DNA of 40,407 nucleotides from Parasitella parasitica (Eukaryota > Mucoromycota > Mucoromycetes > Mucorales > Mucoraceae). Position 1 is the stretch's first letter; every line of letters begins with the position of its first letter. The notes under the pieces were generated by a model that had not been told where the DNA came from, did not search any database, and was given only the letters and a program-made list of their open reading frames with translations. Shown in pieces: positions 1-13,794 of the stretch. The stretch spans positions 63,524-103,930 of the forward strand of contig MU619301.1 in NCBI GenBank assembly GCA_025201805.1, given 5' to 3'. A program made the position numbers and the translations under genes.

Positions 1-569
1 TGGCCAGATATGCCAAAACGAGATCTTTTTCAGTAATCAACACAAAGCAAAAAATGCAAAAATGTCTTATTTTTTGCGCTCTACAAAGTGGTATAAGTAT
101 GAAAACGAAAAAAACGAAGAAAATTAGCTGATATTATTTAATCGAAAAAACATTTCTTCGATAGTTTCATACTTGATTTATCTTTTAAAGATTTATAATA
201 ATTTTGATTGCTTTTACCAAATGTTTTCTCTCACAGTGTTGGCCATCATGAGGGGCTGTAAGGGCCAGGACGACTATATATAGCAATTGCTTAGTGGAGT
301 ATGTACAGCTGCCACTTTTCTCTCAGAAAATATAACAGAATGCCATATTAGATGTTTCTCTCGAACTAAAATTGAAGACATCAGCTAGCTTTAGTCTTGA
401 ATAAAAGTTGTATGGAGGTTAGGCGTGCACCAAAGGACTGATCTGGCTTGTACTGTCCAGGCATTAAGGGTCGTATTTCAGCCAGTGACGGTCAGGAAAG
501 ATCTTGACATTTAACAAAAAAGATTTTTTTGTTTTTTTATTTTTTTTACAAAACATACCACATATAACA
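1..569. other. Intergenic / upstream region of MAK11
   Basis: No gene is supported here. The stretch is AT-rich and the short open frames on both strands have no recognisable protein character. The last 60 bases before the MAK11 ATG are a T-rich tract that probably belongs to its promoter or 5' leader. Confidence 0.5.
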
Positions 570-2020
570 ATGGACACAATCAAGAAAAGATCAAGAACTG
601 ACGACATGGGCGACTCACAGGTATCAAAGAAACAAATACTGGAGAAAGTCAGCAGTTCCAGCTCTTTATTACCCACCAATGCGTTACTCGATATCCAAGA
701 AGATTTTCGTATTGTAGTTGGCACGTATGAACGTCTTTTATTCGGCATCAATGCAGTCTGGAACCAAGAGGTAAGAGCTTCAGATAGAGATCTGCTGGTA
801 TAGTGAGCGATGGGAAATCTGATGTTGGTCGCTGTAGAAAACTCAAGTCAAACTGGAGCCTGTGTTCATTATCCCTGCTCACACTGGCTGCATCCGTACG
901 GTAGCTATTGGAGGTCATTTCTTGGCTTCAGGCAGCACTGATGAAATTATTCGATTGTATGATGTCAAGAAGCGTAAGGAATATGGGTCTCTGGGGGGGC
1001 ATCATTCTGGTGATATCACCGATGTTCAGTTCCATGGCAAATACATGCTTTCCGCTTCGGACGACCATTCGATTAATTTATGGAGAACCAAAGACTGGGA
1101 ATTTCTAAAGACATTCAAAGCTCACAAGTAAGTTTCTCCTTGAATTTGTTGTTGCTGGTCTGACGGAATTGCTTGACATATTAGGGCAAGAGTCAATTCA
1201 GTAGCGGTTCATCCTACTGGTAAAATTGCACTATCCGTTGGTGCTGATAGGACAGCCATTGTTTGGAATTTGATGACAGGTCGTAAAGCCAGTGTTAACA
1301 AGTTGGGTAGAGGTAATTATATAGCTTGAAAGAGTGAATTTATTACAGACAATTGAAGGATGTTGTTAGAGGAACCAATGGTGGTTTTGTGGAATTCAGC
1401 TGGTGATAAATACGCCATCATGTTTGATAAAACTATCAATATTTACAACGTTTCGGTAAGATGATATCCTGCTGTTTCACTAGTCAACTGCTAAAGCTCT
1501 ATCAACGTAGGATGCCGAAATTGCAACTACGATCGCTCAAACATCCAGGATCCACAGCTTCAAATATTTTCACTCTCGTAGAAAGGAAAAGGACTACATT
1601 GTTACTGGCAGCGAGGATAAAGCTATTCGTATTCATGACATTGAGTCAGGCAAATGTGTAGCAGAGATCAAAGGACACAAACTGCGTGTCAAGTCGGTGA
1701 CCGTAGTCGAATCTGATGACAAAATCGTGCTTGTATCAGTATCATCTGATGGCACTGTCAAGTGTTGGGATTTAGAAGAGGCATTAGAAAACCAAGATGT
1801 GGAGCCACTGGGAGAGTATAACACTAAATGTCGTGCGACTTGTATTACATCTCATGTTGGATTTTCCAAGATGGAAGCCATTGCTGCCGAAGAAGCTGCT
1901 GCCAATGCTAAGGCTGCCAAGGAAGCTAAGGCTGCCAAAACTGAGAAGAAACAGATATCGCAAGAAACAAAAACTGTAGCACAGCCGCAAAAAAAGAAGA
2001 CGAACAAAAAGAAGGGATGA
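570..2020 (+). CDS. MAK11: WD40-repeat ribosome biogenesis factor (MAK11 / PAK1IP1-like)
   Basis: A 404-aa protein from five exons (570-770, 838-1127, 1185-1312, 1370-1455, 1511-2020); every junction has GT-AG ends and keeps frame. WD40 signatures recur, such as GHFLASGSTDEIIRLYDV, GKYMLSASDDHSINLW and VSSDGTVKCWD. The order of blades and the repeat reading LSVGADRTAIVWNL match the Mak11/PAK1IP1 family. The C terminus is a Lys/Ala-rich basic tail (about residues 350-404), as expected for a nucleolar protein. In yeast Mak11 is needed for 60S subunit maturation; animal homologues bind PAK kinases. The start was chosen because it opens the first exon just after a T-rich leader. Other WD40 proteins are possible, but the length and tail favour Mak11. 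Confidence 0.85.
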
Positions 2021-2218
2021 AAAGCCTCTAATAAAGAACATACATAGAGATTGTTGCACAAGATAAAATAATGTGCTATTATTTGTGTTCGTGGAATAGT
2101 GTGTTGTGTGCGTGTGTGTGTATATGTGTGTGTGTGTATTTATATATGCGTGCAAGTGTGCGTATGCCATACTTTGCTTCTTTTTTTCTTTTTTTGTACA
2201 CAAATACAATATCCTCCT

Positions 2219-4175
2219 ATGGATCCAACTTTGAAAAACAAATCAAGAAGTTCTAGTATCTCAAACGACTTCAACGGGACCACCAAGAAAAAATCATCTC
2301 GAGCCTGCGCACCATGCCGAAAACGAAAGGTAAAGGTAAACAAGCAGTAAAGTCTCTTATTTTGACCAATACAAAAGGTGAAATGCAATGGATTACTGCC
2401 ATGCGATCGATGCTCCAGAACAGACGCCACATGCGTATATGACAAACCTCAGCAAAAGAAGGATGCACCAAGGCCTACAACAGATAACCATGAACCAAGA
2501 TTAAGGGCCCTGGAAAAAATTTTAAGGCAAATTTCTAACCTGCTTGAAATCTCGGACCCTGATCCTCCCTTGTACTCGAATGCAAATCAAATTCATATGC
2601 CTCCTGGTAAGTTACAAGAGAACGAAGGGTTCTGTATAGAAATATTATTTACGCCTTTTTCATATATAGCCCCACATAAACTATTCGTACATCCCACAGG
2701 ACAAGGCTTGTATGTGCCTGATAATCCACTTCGAACTGATTCAGTGGTCAACCATGCTAACTTGACATATATACCAGAGCAACCACCACCGTCAGCACAA
2801 CCACCACAGCAGTCTGCAAGCCTGCTGAGAGAAAACTTGCTTTCTATTTACTTTCAGTTTGTTGATCCACTCATTCCGATTTTGCACAGACCATCGTTTT
2901 TGCAGCAACTTCGGTCTGGAAAAGTGAATGAATTGCTATTGAATGCGATCTATTGTGTCTCGTCGAGATGGGATTTAGCAATGCCCTCGGTAGGAGAGGA
3001 GCCTCGAGGTTGGATGTACTATCAGAAAGCCGTACATTTGCTGGATCAGCAAGGCGAGCCCAGGTTAACAACTATCCAGGCCATGTTTTTACTACTGAAA
3101 TACAATGAGCATGTACGGCGACCTGGGTTTTCCTGGAGGACTCGTTACTACTTTCAAATGATTGTTCGCATGTCGAAAGACCTGGGTCTTTCTCGTAACA
3201 TAAATGCAACAGCAGACCAAATGATAGATATGGAAAAGAGAAAAAGGACGTTTTGGGCAGTATACTGTTATGATGTGATGATGAGGTTGGCTCTTTCACT
3301 TCTCTCTGTTACGCTTCAAACTAACACTGTCTATATGTAGCGTTGAGAATGGATCATCTCCCAGTTTTAGCCATGTCGACTGCTCAGTTGATATACCACA
3401 TGTTTTGCAAGATGAAGCAGAGGAAAGCGACAAGATCATACATTTCATACTGCTCACTAAAATTATGCGCAATCAGTCTGATATTATAGAGTTTTTACAC
3501 ATAAAATACCACAAGAAGATGGCAATCCATTGGGATCAAGATACGCAATTTCACAAATTATCCAACGAGTTGGAAACGACGATCTCTCTTATAACATCAA
3601 CAGCCAAATTTCCGCAAAAAGAAAGCATGTGCTACACCGTCTGCTTCCTGTACTTGGCTTCTTGTTTTACCACCATTTTGTTGTACCGACATGTCGCCGA
3701 CCAAAGAGAGCATTGCCTCGAGGCAGCGTTGAACATCAAAATAATCACAGAGCTGATCCTAGAGTGCAATGCTTTTGAAGACATGTATTGTTCGATGAGG
3801 GGCATACAGCAGATTGTGCACTTTCTGTCAGCAGCCGTTACAGTCTTCAAAGAGCAGGAAGCGACCATGGCCTACAATAGCACGCTTGAATTAGCACAAA
3901 AGCTTGCATCGATTTCACCAGCTACTGAAGTGATTGGCAATAATAGATTAAAGCGAGGAAGCCTTCAAGCTAGTCTGCAAAATATTCGACTCCATTCACA
4001 GCCACAGCAATATCAAATAACGAATGCTATTGCTAATGGGACAAATCAATTTATCGATCAGCAAGAACAGCAACATGAATACAATGCAACAATGGACTTT
4101 ATGGAACAGCAATCTATACCAACCCAACAGCAATCGTTATTAGGATTTTTGTTGTATAATGAAGAAGGCTTATGA
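2219..4175 (+). CDS. Zn2Cys6 transcription factor with fungal-specific TF domain
   Basis: Exons 2219-2329, 2378-2606, 2670-3285 and 3341-4175 give about 596 aa. The zinc cluster is split by intron 1 and reads C30-x2-C33-x6-C40-x5-C46-x2-C49-x6-C56, the DNA-binding binuclear cluster of Gal4-type regulators. A short linker (LRALEKILRQISNLLE) could dimerise. The middle region, from LLSIYFQFVDPLIPILHRPSF through FWAVYCYDVMMSVENG to VDCSVDIPH, matches the fungal-specific transcription factor domain. The C-terminal 80 residues are Gln-rich. The intron at 2607-2669 has strong splice ends but is 63 nt and stop-free, so a 617-aa retained form is also readable. No target pathway can be inferred. The intron at 3286-3340 is needed to restore the domain. 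Confidence 0.85.
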
Positions 4176-4362
4176 TTGTTTATTAAAAAAAAAACCTGGC
4201 TGTTCTTAGCAGTGTCTTTTTCCCTACTAGATTATTTCAACTCAACATTGTACACTTGATAAATTTTTTGAACAGAGCGCACTAAGAGTATTGTTTTATT
4301 CAAATGCAATTCAACAGCATCCATAACACGATACATCTTTAATGATTAATACAACTGCCCTC
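4176..4362. other. Convergent 3' intergenic region
   Basis: This short spacer lies between the ends of the Zn2Cys6 gene (+) and the small unknown gene (-). It is A/T-rich and probably holds both poly(A) regions; nothing else is visible. Confidence 0.5.
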
Positions 4363-4830
4363 TCAAGATGACAGATGGTCGTTTACAGCTTGAATGTTGT
4401 CCACGGTATACTTTTCTGATGGCTCTCCAAGTGAGATGATTAAAGTGGAATTTTGATCGACTAACAGCATACACGGCTATTATGCTAAATGTATCATATG
4501 ACATTGATAAATATTATGACACTATTTTTATTTTATTTTTACCTGGCCGTTACTTTGAGCCTTGGCAGAAGGGGTATTTCTTCTTTTTGGTCTAGTCAAG
4601 TTTTGCTGTTTCTGCCATTCCATCAAATCTGTTCTCGTCCAACCTAATCGAGATAAAATGCTGTTTATTTTATCATTTGCAGCTTCGACTTTTTTAGATA
4701 GCAATACAAGCTGATTATACCGAGTGTCCATTGTTTTCGGAAAGAAGGCAGAAGAAAACAAAATTAATGTGCCCCAAGCTGTTACTGTTTCATTGGGTGG
4801 ATGGTTCTCGGGATCGAAAGAAATCGACAT
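4363..4830 (-). CDS. Small two-exon protein of unknown function
   Basis: Two exons are joined by a 66-nt phase-0 intron (4477-4542; donor CAG|GTAAAA, acceptor AATAG). Exon 2 (4363-4476) adds 37 residues ending in NDHLSS. The start is uncertain: ATG at 4731 gives 100 aa starting MDTRYNQLVLLSKK, ATG at 4830 gives 133 aa starting MSISFDPENH, and an in-frame ATG also lies at 4845. Residues after MDTRYN form a probable amphipathic or coiled helix (LSKKVEAANDKINSILSRLG), followed by a basic linker and a short hydrophobic strand-like stretch (MLLVDQNSTLIISLG). I do not recognise the family. The good splice signals and protein-like second exon support a real gene; no function is proposed. Confidence 0.45.
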
Positions 4831-4845
4831 GCCAAACACATGCAA

Positions 4846-5541
4846 GAAGATAAAGCGCCCATTATATCATAGTTTGTTTGGCTGAGAAGAGGGCCTAAAT
4901 CCCAGAGATTACCTTACTTGCTTAACGGATTCAATGTACAGTGTATCAATGTGAATTTGATCTCAAAAGTTCAAATAGTGACTCGATGAGATTATTTAAA
5001 CATATATGATTGTTTAGTCATTGGTACGGATATCGTCATTGATTTTGATGCACGTGTTGCTTTCAGAGTTATCGATCTTTCCTATAGTAGCCAGCAATGT
5101 ATCAGAGTCTACAATACCTAATGTGGTGCTCCCATCTATAACATCTACGGTGTTTCACGTCATTCTTCTTCAGTGTGATAGCGGCTTTGGAGCATTGTTA
5201 CCACATGAGAGCCTTTGTTAGTACCGCCAATGTGCTTCAAGCGTATTATACATGCTCACGCAGGTGTATCTTGAGGACTGATCTGTATTCCGTGCGTTGT
5301 GAGCCTATTCCTCATTGATACGTACAATATGTCATTTTGTTGAAAAAGCAAGACACAAAAAAAACCAAAATATGGAATAGGGTTTGATAAGGCGATAAAT
5401 GACAAATAAGGCCAAGTTGATTTGTTTCGTCATTTATACATCACCTCATCTTTGACTCTCTTGAAAACGGACGAGAGTATATAAAAGCCTTGCTGATCCA
5501 GGCATTCCAAGGCATTTTTCTTCTCTATATAACTGTATAAA
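4846..5541. other. Divergent intergenic region
   Basis: This is the upstream region shared by the small unknown gene (-) and the lipocalin-like gene (+). No convincing ORF is seen; the 66-aa open frame at 5021-5221 looks random. The only assignable element is a TATA-like site near 5478. Confidence 0.5.
5478..5486 (+). promoter_or_regulatory. TATA box of the lipocalin-like gene
   Basis: The sequence TATATAAAA lies 64 bases before the ATG at 5542, in a suitable place for a core promoter driving a well-expressed secreted protein. The assignment rests on motif and spacing only. Confidence 0.55.
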
Positions 5542-6450
5542 ATGAAGTTCGTTCTCACTCAAATCTCTACTGCTGTTCTGGCTGCCACTGCCGCATCTGC
5601 TGCGTATCTTACTCCTAGACAGGAGGCTACCCCTAATGGTGGTAACCAAGGCCAAAACCAAACTGCCCAACAGTACCCTGAAGGCTTTGATGCTGGTGTT
5701 CTCAATGGCACTTGTAAGTAATCTCTTGACAAACAACTGCGTAAGAAAATTACAAACTTTGACATTTTATCTGTGTGATATATAGGGTATTTAACCGGTG
5801 TAACTCAAAACATTTGGAATGCCTATGAGCTCTTGTCTCAAAAGATGAACTTAAATGTCAACTGCCTGCAATTTAACGTCAGCGGCACATCCAACATTAC
5901 TTTGGATGTCTTTGCCTCTACTTTCTTGAGCAAGAACGGTATCGATACTGGCGTTAATGCTACTGCTGCTGGTGCCTTCATCCTGCAGAGCCCTGACAGC
6001 CAAACTAATGTCAGCAACCACGAATTCTACTGGGATGCATACGCTTCACAAATCTTTGTCAACAAGGCCCAATGGGAGAACTTTACTTCTAACGGTCGAA
6101 GCACTGCCAATTCATCCGAGAGCGGTAGCGCTGTTATCCCTGGCACTAAGCCTATGGAAGCTTCCATCTACACTCAATTGATTGATTCCAATGCTCAGCC
6201 CGGTTCCAACGACTCTACAAACTACGATACTGTTTTCATCTGGGGCTCTCAGTTCAAGACGCTCGACTCTTCTGTCCAAAAGAGAGCTGATGATATCTAT
6301 GGTGTCATTCTCTCCAAGACCTCCAATGTCGCCGATGATACCTTTAACAAGACTATTGCTCTCTTACCCCCGGCCGTTGCTGCTAGCAACACTTCTGTTG
6401 TCAGACTCAATGACACTTGTAACCTTCAAAGCAATGATCAACAACAGTAA
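5542..6450 (+). CDS. Secreted lipocalin-like (calycin) glycoprotein
   Basis: Two exons (5542-5713, 5786-6450) encode 278 aa. Residues 1-20 form a signal peptide (MKFVLTQISTAVLAATAASA), then a short Gln/Asn-rich linker. The intron splits the codon of W58 in G-T-W-Y (56-59), the lipocalin first conserved block. A Cys follows at 84, then alternating strand-like segments, YDTVFIWG near 204 (second block, last strands), a helix-like DSSVQKRADDIYGVIL, and a final Cys at 269 in RLNDTC. Cys84 and Cys269 could form the disulfide that ties the barrel to the tail in apolipoprotein D-type members. About twelve N-x-S/T sites suggest heavy glycosylation. The family usually binds small hydrophobic ligands. 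The lipocalin call is from motif layout and could be wrong; secretion is firm. Confidence 0.6.
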
Positions 6451-7391
6451 GACTCACAATAGTTCAACTCTTTTATCCCATTTTTGTTAAATATAACAGT
6501 TCTATGGCATCCTTTAATGCCGTTTATTTTACATAAGCTTATTCACAATATCTAATAAATCCTTCTTTCCATTCTCTAAGTCTCATGATACTTTTATTTA
6601 TTTATTGTACCATGAGAGGAAAACTTCGAGACATATACTAAGGCTGCATGAAATGCTAAAAATACCATTTTTACGTTTGGACAGACGTTACGTCTTGATC
6701 ATCGGACTTGTCGTCCTACGGTACGATAGGATCGCCGATGGCGCTAAGTTATCCAGGGCTTTCCAAAAAGAGCAATTACGTTTTACGATGAAATCATAGC
6801 GTGTAATGAAGCTGTAAAGATGAATTTCGTCAATCAGGAACGCAATGCAGATGCTATTTTCAAATAAAAAAATCCATGATGCATTGTTTACTTGCTACAC
6901 TCTTTGCTTTATTTCGAATGTTATACAACATAATCAGAGCACCATTTCTGAGATTGAGTGTGCACCGTTTCCTCCCAAACATAGAAGCTCTTTGACGTCC
7001 AAAAGCGTGAAACCATTTTAAATAGACACCAAGAAAATAATGCGCACCCAACTTGAATGTTCATCTGTAATATCACTGTAGCTATGGTATGTATTTATAC
7101 ATGTAAAACGTAAAATCAATTTACACTGTATACAAACTCTGATTGTATCATATTTGCATGAATTGACCTAATTGAAAGGTACAAGTGTACTAGAAGAAAT
7201 GCATGAATTTGTTTGATCAAGAAAGATTGAGTGGGGGTTATTTGACAAACGTATGTTTTTGTTTATTGTGATATTATTTTGTGTGAGAGACGTTTGTGAT
7301 AATTGAAATTCTAACATGAAACATAAAAAAAGAGAGAGTGTATATACAACAGGAGGAATCGATTCTAGAGATAGTGACAGCAAAATGCTTT
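6451..7391. other. Convergent intergenic region, no gene seen
   Basis: This 0.9-kb stretch lies between the 3' ends of the lipocalin-like gene (+) and ADE5,7 (-). Open frames at 6605-6799, 6860-7051 and 7168-7383 are short, lack flanking splice signals and resemble no protein I know. A run of GC-richer sequence at about 6680-6760 stands out slightly but has no assignable function. Confidence 0.5.
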
Positions 7392-10186
<2,795 letters not shown>

Positions 10187-10228
10187 TTTGTGTTGTTGTT
10201 TTTTTAGCAAAGAAAAAGCAGGTCAAAG

Positions 10229-10260
<32 letters not shown>
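10229..10260. repeat. Poly(dA:dT) tract, 32 nt
   Basis: This unbroken run of 32 A on the plus strand is a T run 43 bases upstream of the ADE5,7 start codon on the coding strand. Such tracts often exclude nucleosomes in fungal promoters; that role is inferred. Confidence 0.8.
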
Positions 10261-10262
<2 letters not shown>

Positions 10263-10312
10263 TCGAGCATATCTTGTATTTTAACTGTAATCTTGGTTGA
10301 CATTTATTGCTA

Positions 10313-10333
10313 GTGTGTGTGTGTGGGGGGGGG
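10313..10333. repeat. (GT)6-G9 tract
   Basis: A GT dinucleotide run passes directly into a run of nine G. The same composite pattern recurs at 10583-10608, 270 bp away. Confidence 0.75.
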
Positions 10334-10582
10334 TCTGAGTCATATCAATTTTAAGCCACCTGGAAACATTGTATAGCAGTGATCAAGTTTGCTTGCGAAA
10401 ATTTTGAAGTTGTTTTCTGATGACAATAGCTCTACTAGTTACTACTATTACGAGCTTGTCTGTTTTTCCATCTATCTATTCGTTCTTGATGGCCTATATC
10501 AAGCATGAGATGTATTAATGGTAGATGAAACTGGGTTGCAAAATTCATGTGGATCAAATATTGATTTTACCGTATCTTATGG

Positions 10583-10608
10583 GTGTGTGTGTGTGTGTGG
10601 GGGGGGGG
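10583..10608. repeat. (GT)8-G10 tract
   Basis: This is the second copy of the composite GT-then-G pattern, slightly longer than the first at 10313-10333. The flanking sequence is not shared, so it looks like independent slippage rather than a segmental duplication. Confidence 0.75.
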
Positions 10609-11580
10609 TGGTGATGGCGGGATGTTCACTTAAAAGTCTTTTTTGTTCGATGACACTTTCTGTGTGGCAGTCCAAGATGAATTTTCCAGTATATCAGCAA
10701 TACTCTTAAAAAAAATTGTAGAAAACAACTACTCTGTCAAGCAGTATACTATTTTACAGGTTAAGTGTACATCGCTTTAAATGAGGCCCTGTAGCATACC
10801 GCCATCGGATTCACATAGAGTACGTCTGAAAATAGCGGACGTCTTTACACTCCTAAAAACGCCTAGTAACCATCGTGAAATTGTTCAAAATCCAAATATG
10901 CGAGTTTTAAGGTTTTGATATGCAGCAATACTAGAACAAAATCTGCGGATAGGTGATATAAAGTCTACAAAAGTTTAAAAGTAACCATTAGTATGCAAAC
11001 ATATCGTTTTGGGCAGGCAATGAGTCCCCAGCTAAAGAGTTTTTACTCTCCATATACCTAATAAAAAAGGTTTGAATCTTGCATTAATAAAAGATACAAA
11101 ACACTTATATAAGCGAGTGTTTTTATTTTGCACTCTTAAATCTGCCAAAATAATCAGCAATGGTAAATTTTTTATCAAATCTTAATCGACCAGAGGAAAA
11201 AATAGCATCACCATATTGGTAAAACATGAAACCCACCATTCTTTTGCTGTGGATGAGCCATATCACCAATGAACATGGACATGTGAATAATTTACGCTCT
11301 CTGAGATGATCATTAAACAACATTTAATAATAGACGTACTCGATTTCTTTCTACCAGAGCCCTCTTTCTGTTGCTATAGACTCTCTGATTTTTGTCACAA
11401 CAAATATCGAGGTCTTCACTCTCTGAAATGCAGCATTGGTTTTCATACCTGTCTTCTGTGCAGTATTAGAATGGCGATAGCTTATAACACTCTGCTGCTT
11501 TGTCCTTTTTTTACTGTCCCTTTCTTTCCTCTTTCTCAATTCATCTCGAAAAATAAAAAAGTTTTCCTCGCTCATACATA

Positions 11581-13381
11581 ATGACTAGCGGAAAAGGCGA
11601 AGATCAAAACAATTCAATTGTTATTTTATCAGACGATGAGGAAGATATGGCCATCAATGAAAATGGCAAAAGGCCTCGTAACGGGAGCCAACCAAATTCA
11701 AGAAATAATCAAAGCAATCTGCTGGATGAAGAAGATGAGGAATACTATGACGATGAGGAGATGGATACTGAGGACGAGGAGTACGCCATGTATGAGCAAG
11801 AAGAAAGCAATAGCAACGCGGCTTATTTGAATCGGTCTTTACCTGAAGATCATGAACCTGTCATTCTCAGTGAACGCGATCAAGTCAACAGCTTAGAAGA
11901 AATCCACGACATTATTCAAGAGCTCAAAGAAAATGTGCTTAGAACAGACATTTTGGTCAAGGACGTTGAAACAAGCTACTCTTGCGGAGGTCCCCTGAAT
12001 GTAGAAGCGCCCAGTATTGCGCTCAATGTCACCGGTGTCCCGGGCCCTATTGCGTTTCCCATGATTGACAAGGATGCAGCAAGAATCTTGTCAGCGCACC
12101 TTACCATTGAGAATGACAAAGGAGTGTCAATTGGATTAGACATGGATATCACTCATCTTGAGATCAGCAAGACATTTGACGAGTACTTGAGCGAAGTTTT
12201 GCTACTGGATGTGATCGCATACCTTGGTGTCGAAAACTTTGTTGCCCAGGATACAAAGCTGGTTGCTAACCAGTTTCATATTCGAACAAATGGTGGAACT
12301 TTGCAATTGCCCGAATCCTTGTAAGGTCCCTGTAATCTCATGTTGTGTTTTCTCTGTCCACTCAATATAAATCCGTTTCTCTCTTCCTTCTCTTAGAAAT
12401 GAAGACTCGTATGGTACGGTTGTCCTTATCTTGCCCACTGATTTCAGCGGTGGCGATGTCTTGATTAACTACAAAGATGACAGTATTAAATATCAGCCTG
12501 AAGAAACGGCTTTTGAGAGTTGCTACTATATGGCTTGGTACAATAACGTTGCGGCTAAATTTTACCCTGTTACTGAGGGTCATCAGCTTGCAATCTCCTT
12601 TTCCCTGGTACGTAATGGCACAGTAGACAAGGCAACAATCGAATATCTGCAGCAAAGACGACAAGAGATAGCTAAAGGCGAATTGTCTCCATCCGAAGCT
12701 GAAGAATCGAAAACTTACATTGAGCGAGTAATTGACTTTTTCAAAAACAGCAATGAACGGCCCTTCCCCATCTTTTACATGCTAGACTACAGATACACAA
12801 ATCCTTTGCTTCAAGTGGATAAGCTTAAACGGTCTGACAAGCTGCTCGCTAAGGTTTTGAGAAAGGCAGCAGAGGCAGCAGATTTCTTGATGTATCTAGG
12901 ATCAGTCGAGAGAGAGGTGGCAGGAAAAGTGTATGAAGATGGCAGACCTCATAATGACGCTGCAAGCACAGAAGAAGGAGACGAATGCCCAATTGATGAA
13001 GAAGGGATATATTTGACGCAAAAGGCCGTTTATGACGAGTATGTCATAAGAAAGCTATACGACGAGCAAGGCAACAACATCCTGAATATCCCCGTCGGCT
13101 TGGATTCAAATGACCACCCGTCCATCATTCAAGGCGCAGTATGGTATTCTCGATGTAAACCTACTGATATTGATTATAGTGGAACAGTCGATGTGGAAGA
13201 TGCCACTGTAAAATACTATTATTCGGAGAGCCAGGTAAAAGCAGGGCTGATTCCGTTGTTTCATAGCATGCTAACGTCTTTTTTTTAATTTTTTTGCGTT
13301 TAGGCACTTGTATTTATGCCCAAGACAAAGCTACCCAGCCTTCTGAAAATGTCCAAAGCTCCTTCCAGCAAAGAAAAGTAA
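11581..13381 (+). CDS. 2OG-Fe(II) oxygenase-fold protein, probably catalytically inactive
   Basis: Exons 11581-12320, 12397-13234 and 13304-13381 give 551 aa. The first 90 residues are acidic and probably disordered (EDEEYYDDEEMDTEDEEYAMYE). Then comes the fungal large 2OG-dioxygenase pattern: SCGGPLNVEAPSIALNVTG, GPIAFPMIDKDAA, and YGTVVLILPTDFSGGDVLI, the GG-strand of the double-stranded beta helix. In active relatives an H-x-D lies just before the GTLVV strand, and the later strand reads like HEV-PVT-G-R. Here the first region reads NGGTLQLPESLNED and the second AAKFYPVTEGHQL. The proximal His/Asp, distal His and 2-oxoglutarate Arg therefore all appear to be replaced. The fold assignment is from motif recall; the inactivity is inferred from that alignment. 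The C terminus is basic (KTKLPSLLKMSKAP). Confidence 0.65.
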
Positions 13382-13560
13382 CTTGTTTGAAACGCATTCT
13401 CTCAAGCATCATCCCTATGAGATTTTAAATGTATAGCATGAATCATCAGTTTGATAATAACACCATTCCCACATACACTCTATATTATATAATATTCCCT
13501 CAGAGTCATAAAAAATAAAATAAAAAGTACAATTTTACGCGCTAAAGGTTGGAACAATCA
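13382..13560. other. Spacer between the 2OG-like gene and the transposon
   Basis: AT-rich 3' flank of the 2OG-like gene ending at the TA target site. Without the transposon it would join 15439-15588 to form an intergenic region of about 330 bp between two same-strand genes. Confidence 0.6.
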
Positions 13561-13562
13561 TA

Positions 13563-13738
13563 CAGTGCGGCCGGGAAATATTGTCCGTTTTACAAAAATA
13601 AATGGCGATTACAAAAAAATATTTGTCGTTTACCAGAAAATAAATGGCGCTAACTAGAAAATGATCGGCCGTTCCTCAATTTTTATTGGCCATTTCTCAG
13701 ATTTACTATGGCCGTTTTACGAATTCACTTTGTCGGTT
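13563..13738. repeat. Left terminal inverted repeat (176 bp)
   Basis: This matches the reverse complement of 15261-15436 at 175 of 176 positions; the mismatch is C at 13674 against T in the partner orientation. Internally it contains recurring GGC/GTC-GTTTTAC-like and AAATAAATGGCG blocks spaced about 21 bp apart. Confidence 0.95.
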
Positions 13739-13794
13739 TACTGGACTGTTCTGTTCGCTATGTTGTAGAAGCATGGACGTAAGCCAACTAACTC

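Larger units (their letters stand above)
10187..11580. other. Divergent promoter region between ADE5,7 and the 2OG-like gene
   Basis: This 1.4-kb gene-free stretch serves as upstream region for both neighbours. It holds a 32-nt A run and two similar GT-plus-poly-G tracts. A 66-aa minus-strand frame at 11123-11323 looks partly protein-like but has no start context, partner exon or family match, so it is not called. Confidence 0.5.

Noticed and set aside
464-751. 95-aa open frame on the minus strand
   Set aside because: It lies opposite the MAK11 first exon and leader and has no family character.
1784-2209. 141-aa minus-strand frame
   Set aside because: It is the complement of the MAK11 3' end and a GT-repeat; composition is repeat-driven.
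5021-5221. 66-aa plus-strand frame between the small gene and the lipocalin-like gene
   Set aside because: Random-looking composition with no splice partners or motif.
11123-11323. 66-aa minus-strand frame whose end looks protein-like (FSSGRLRFDKKFTIADYF)
   Set aside because: No upstream exon could be joined and no family is recognised; it could be a pseudogene remnant but evidence is too thin.
11351-11575. 74-aa minus-strand frame starting MSEENFF
   Set aside because: Its start lies 5 bases from the start of the 2OG-like gene, leaving no promoter; likely chance.
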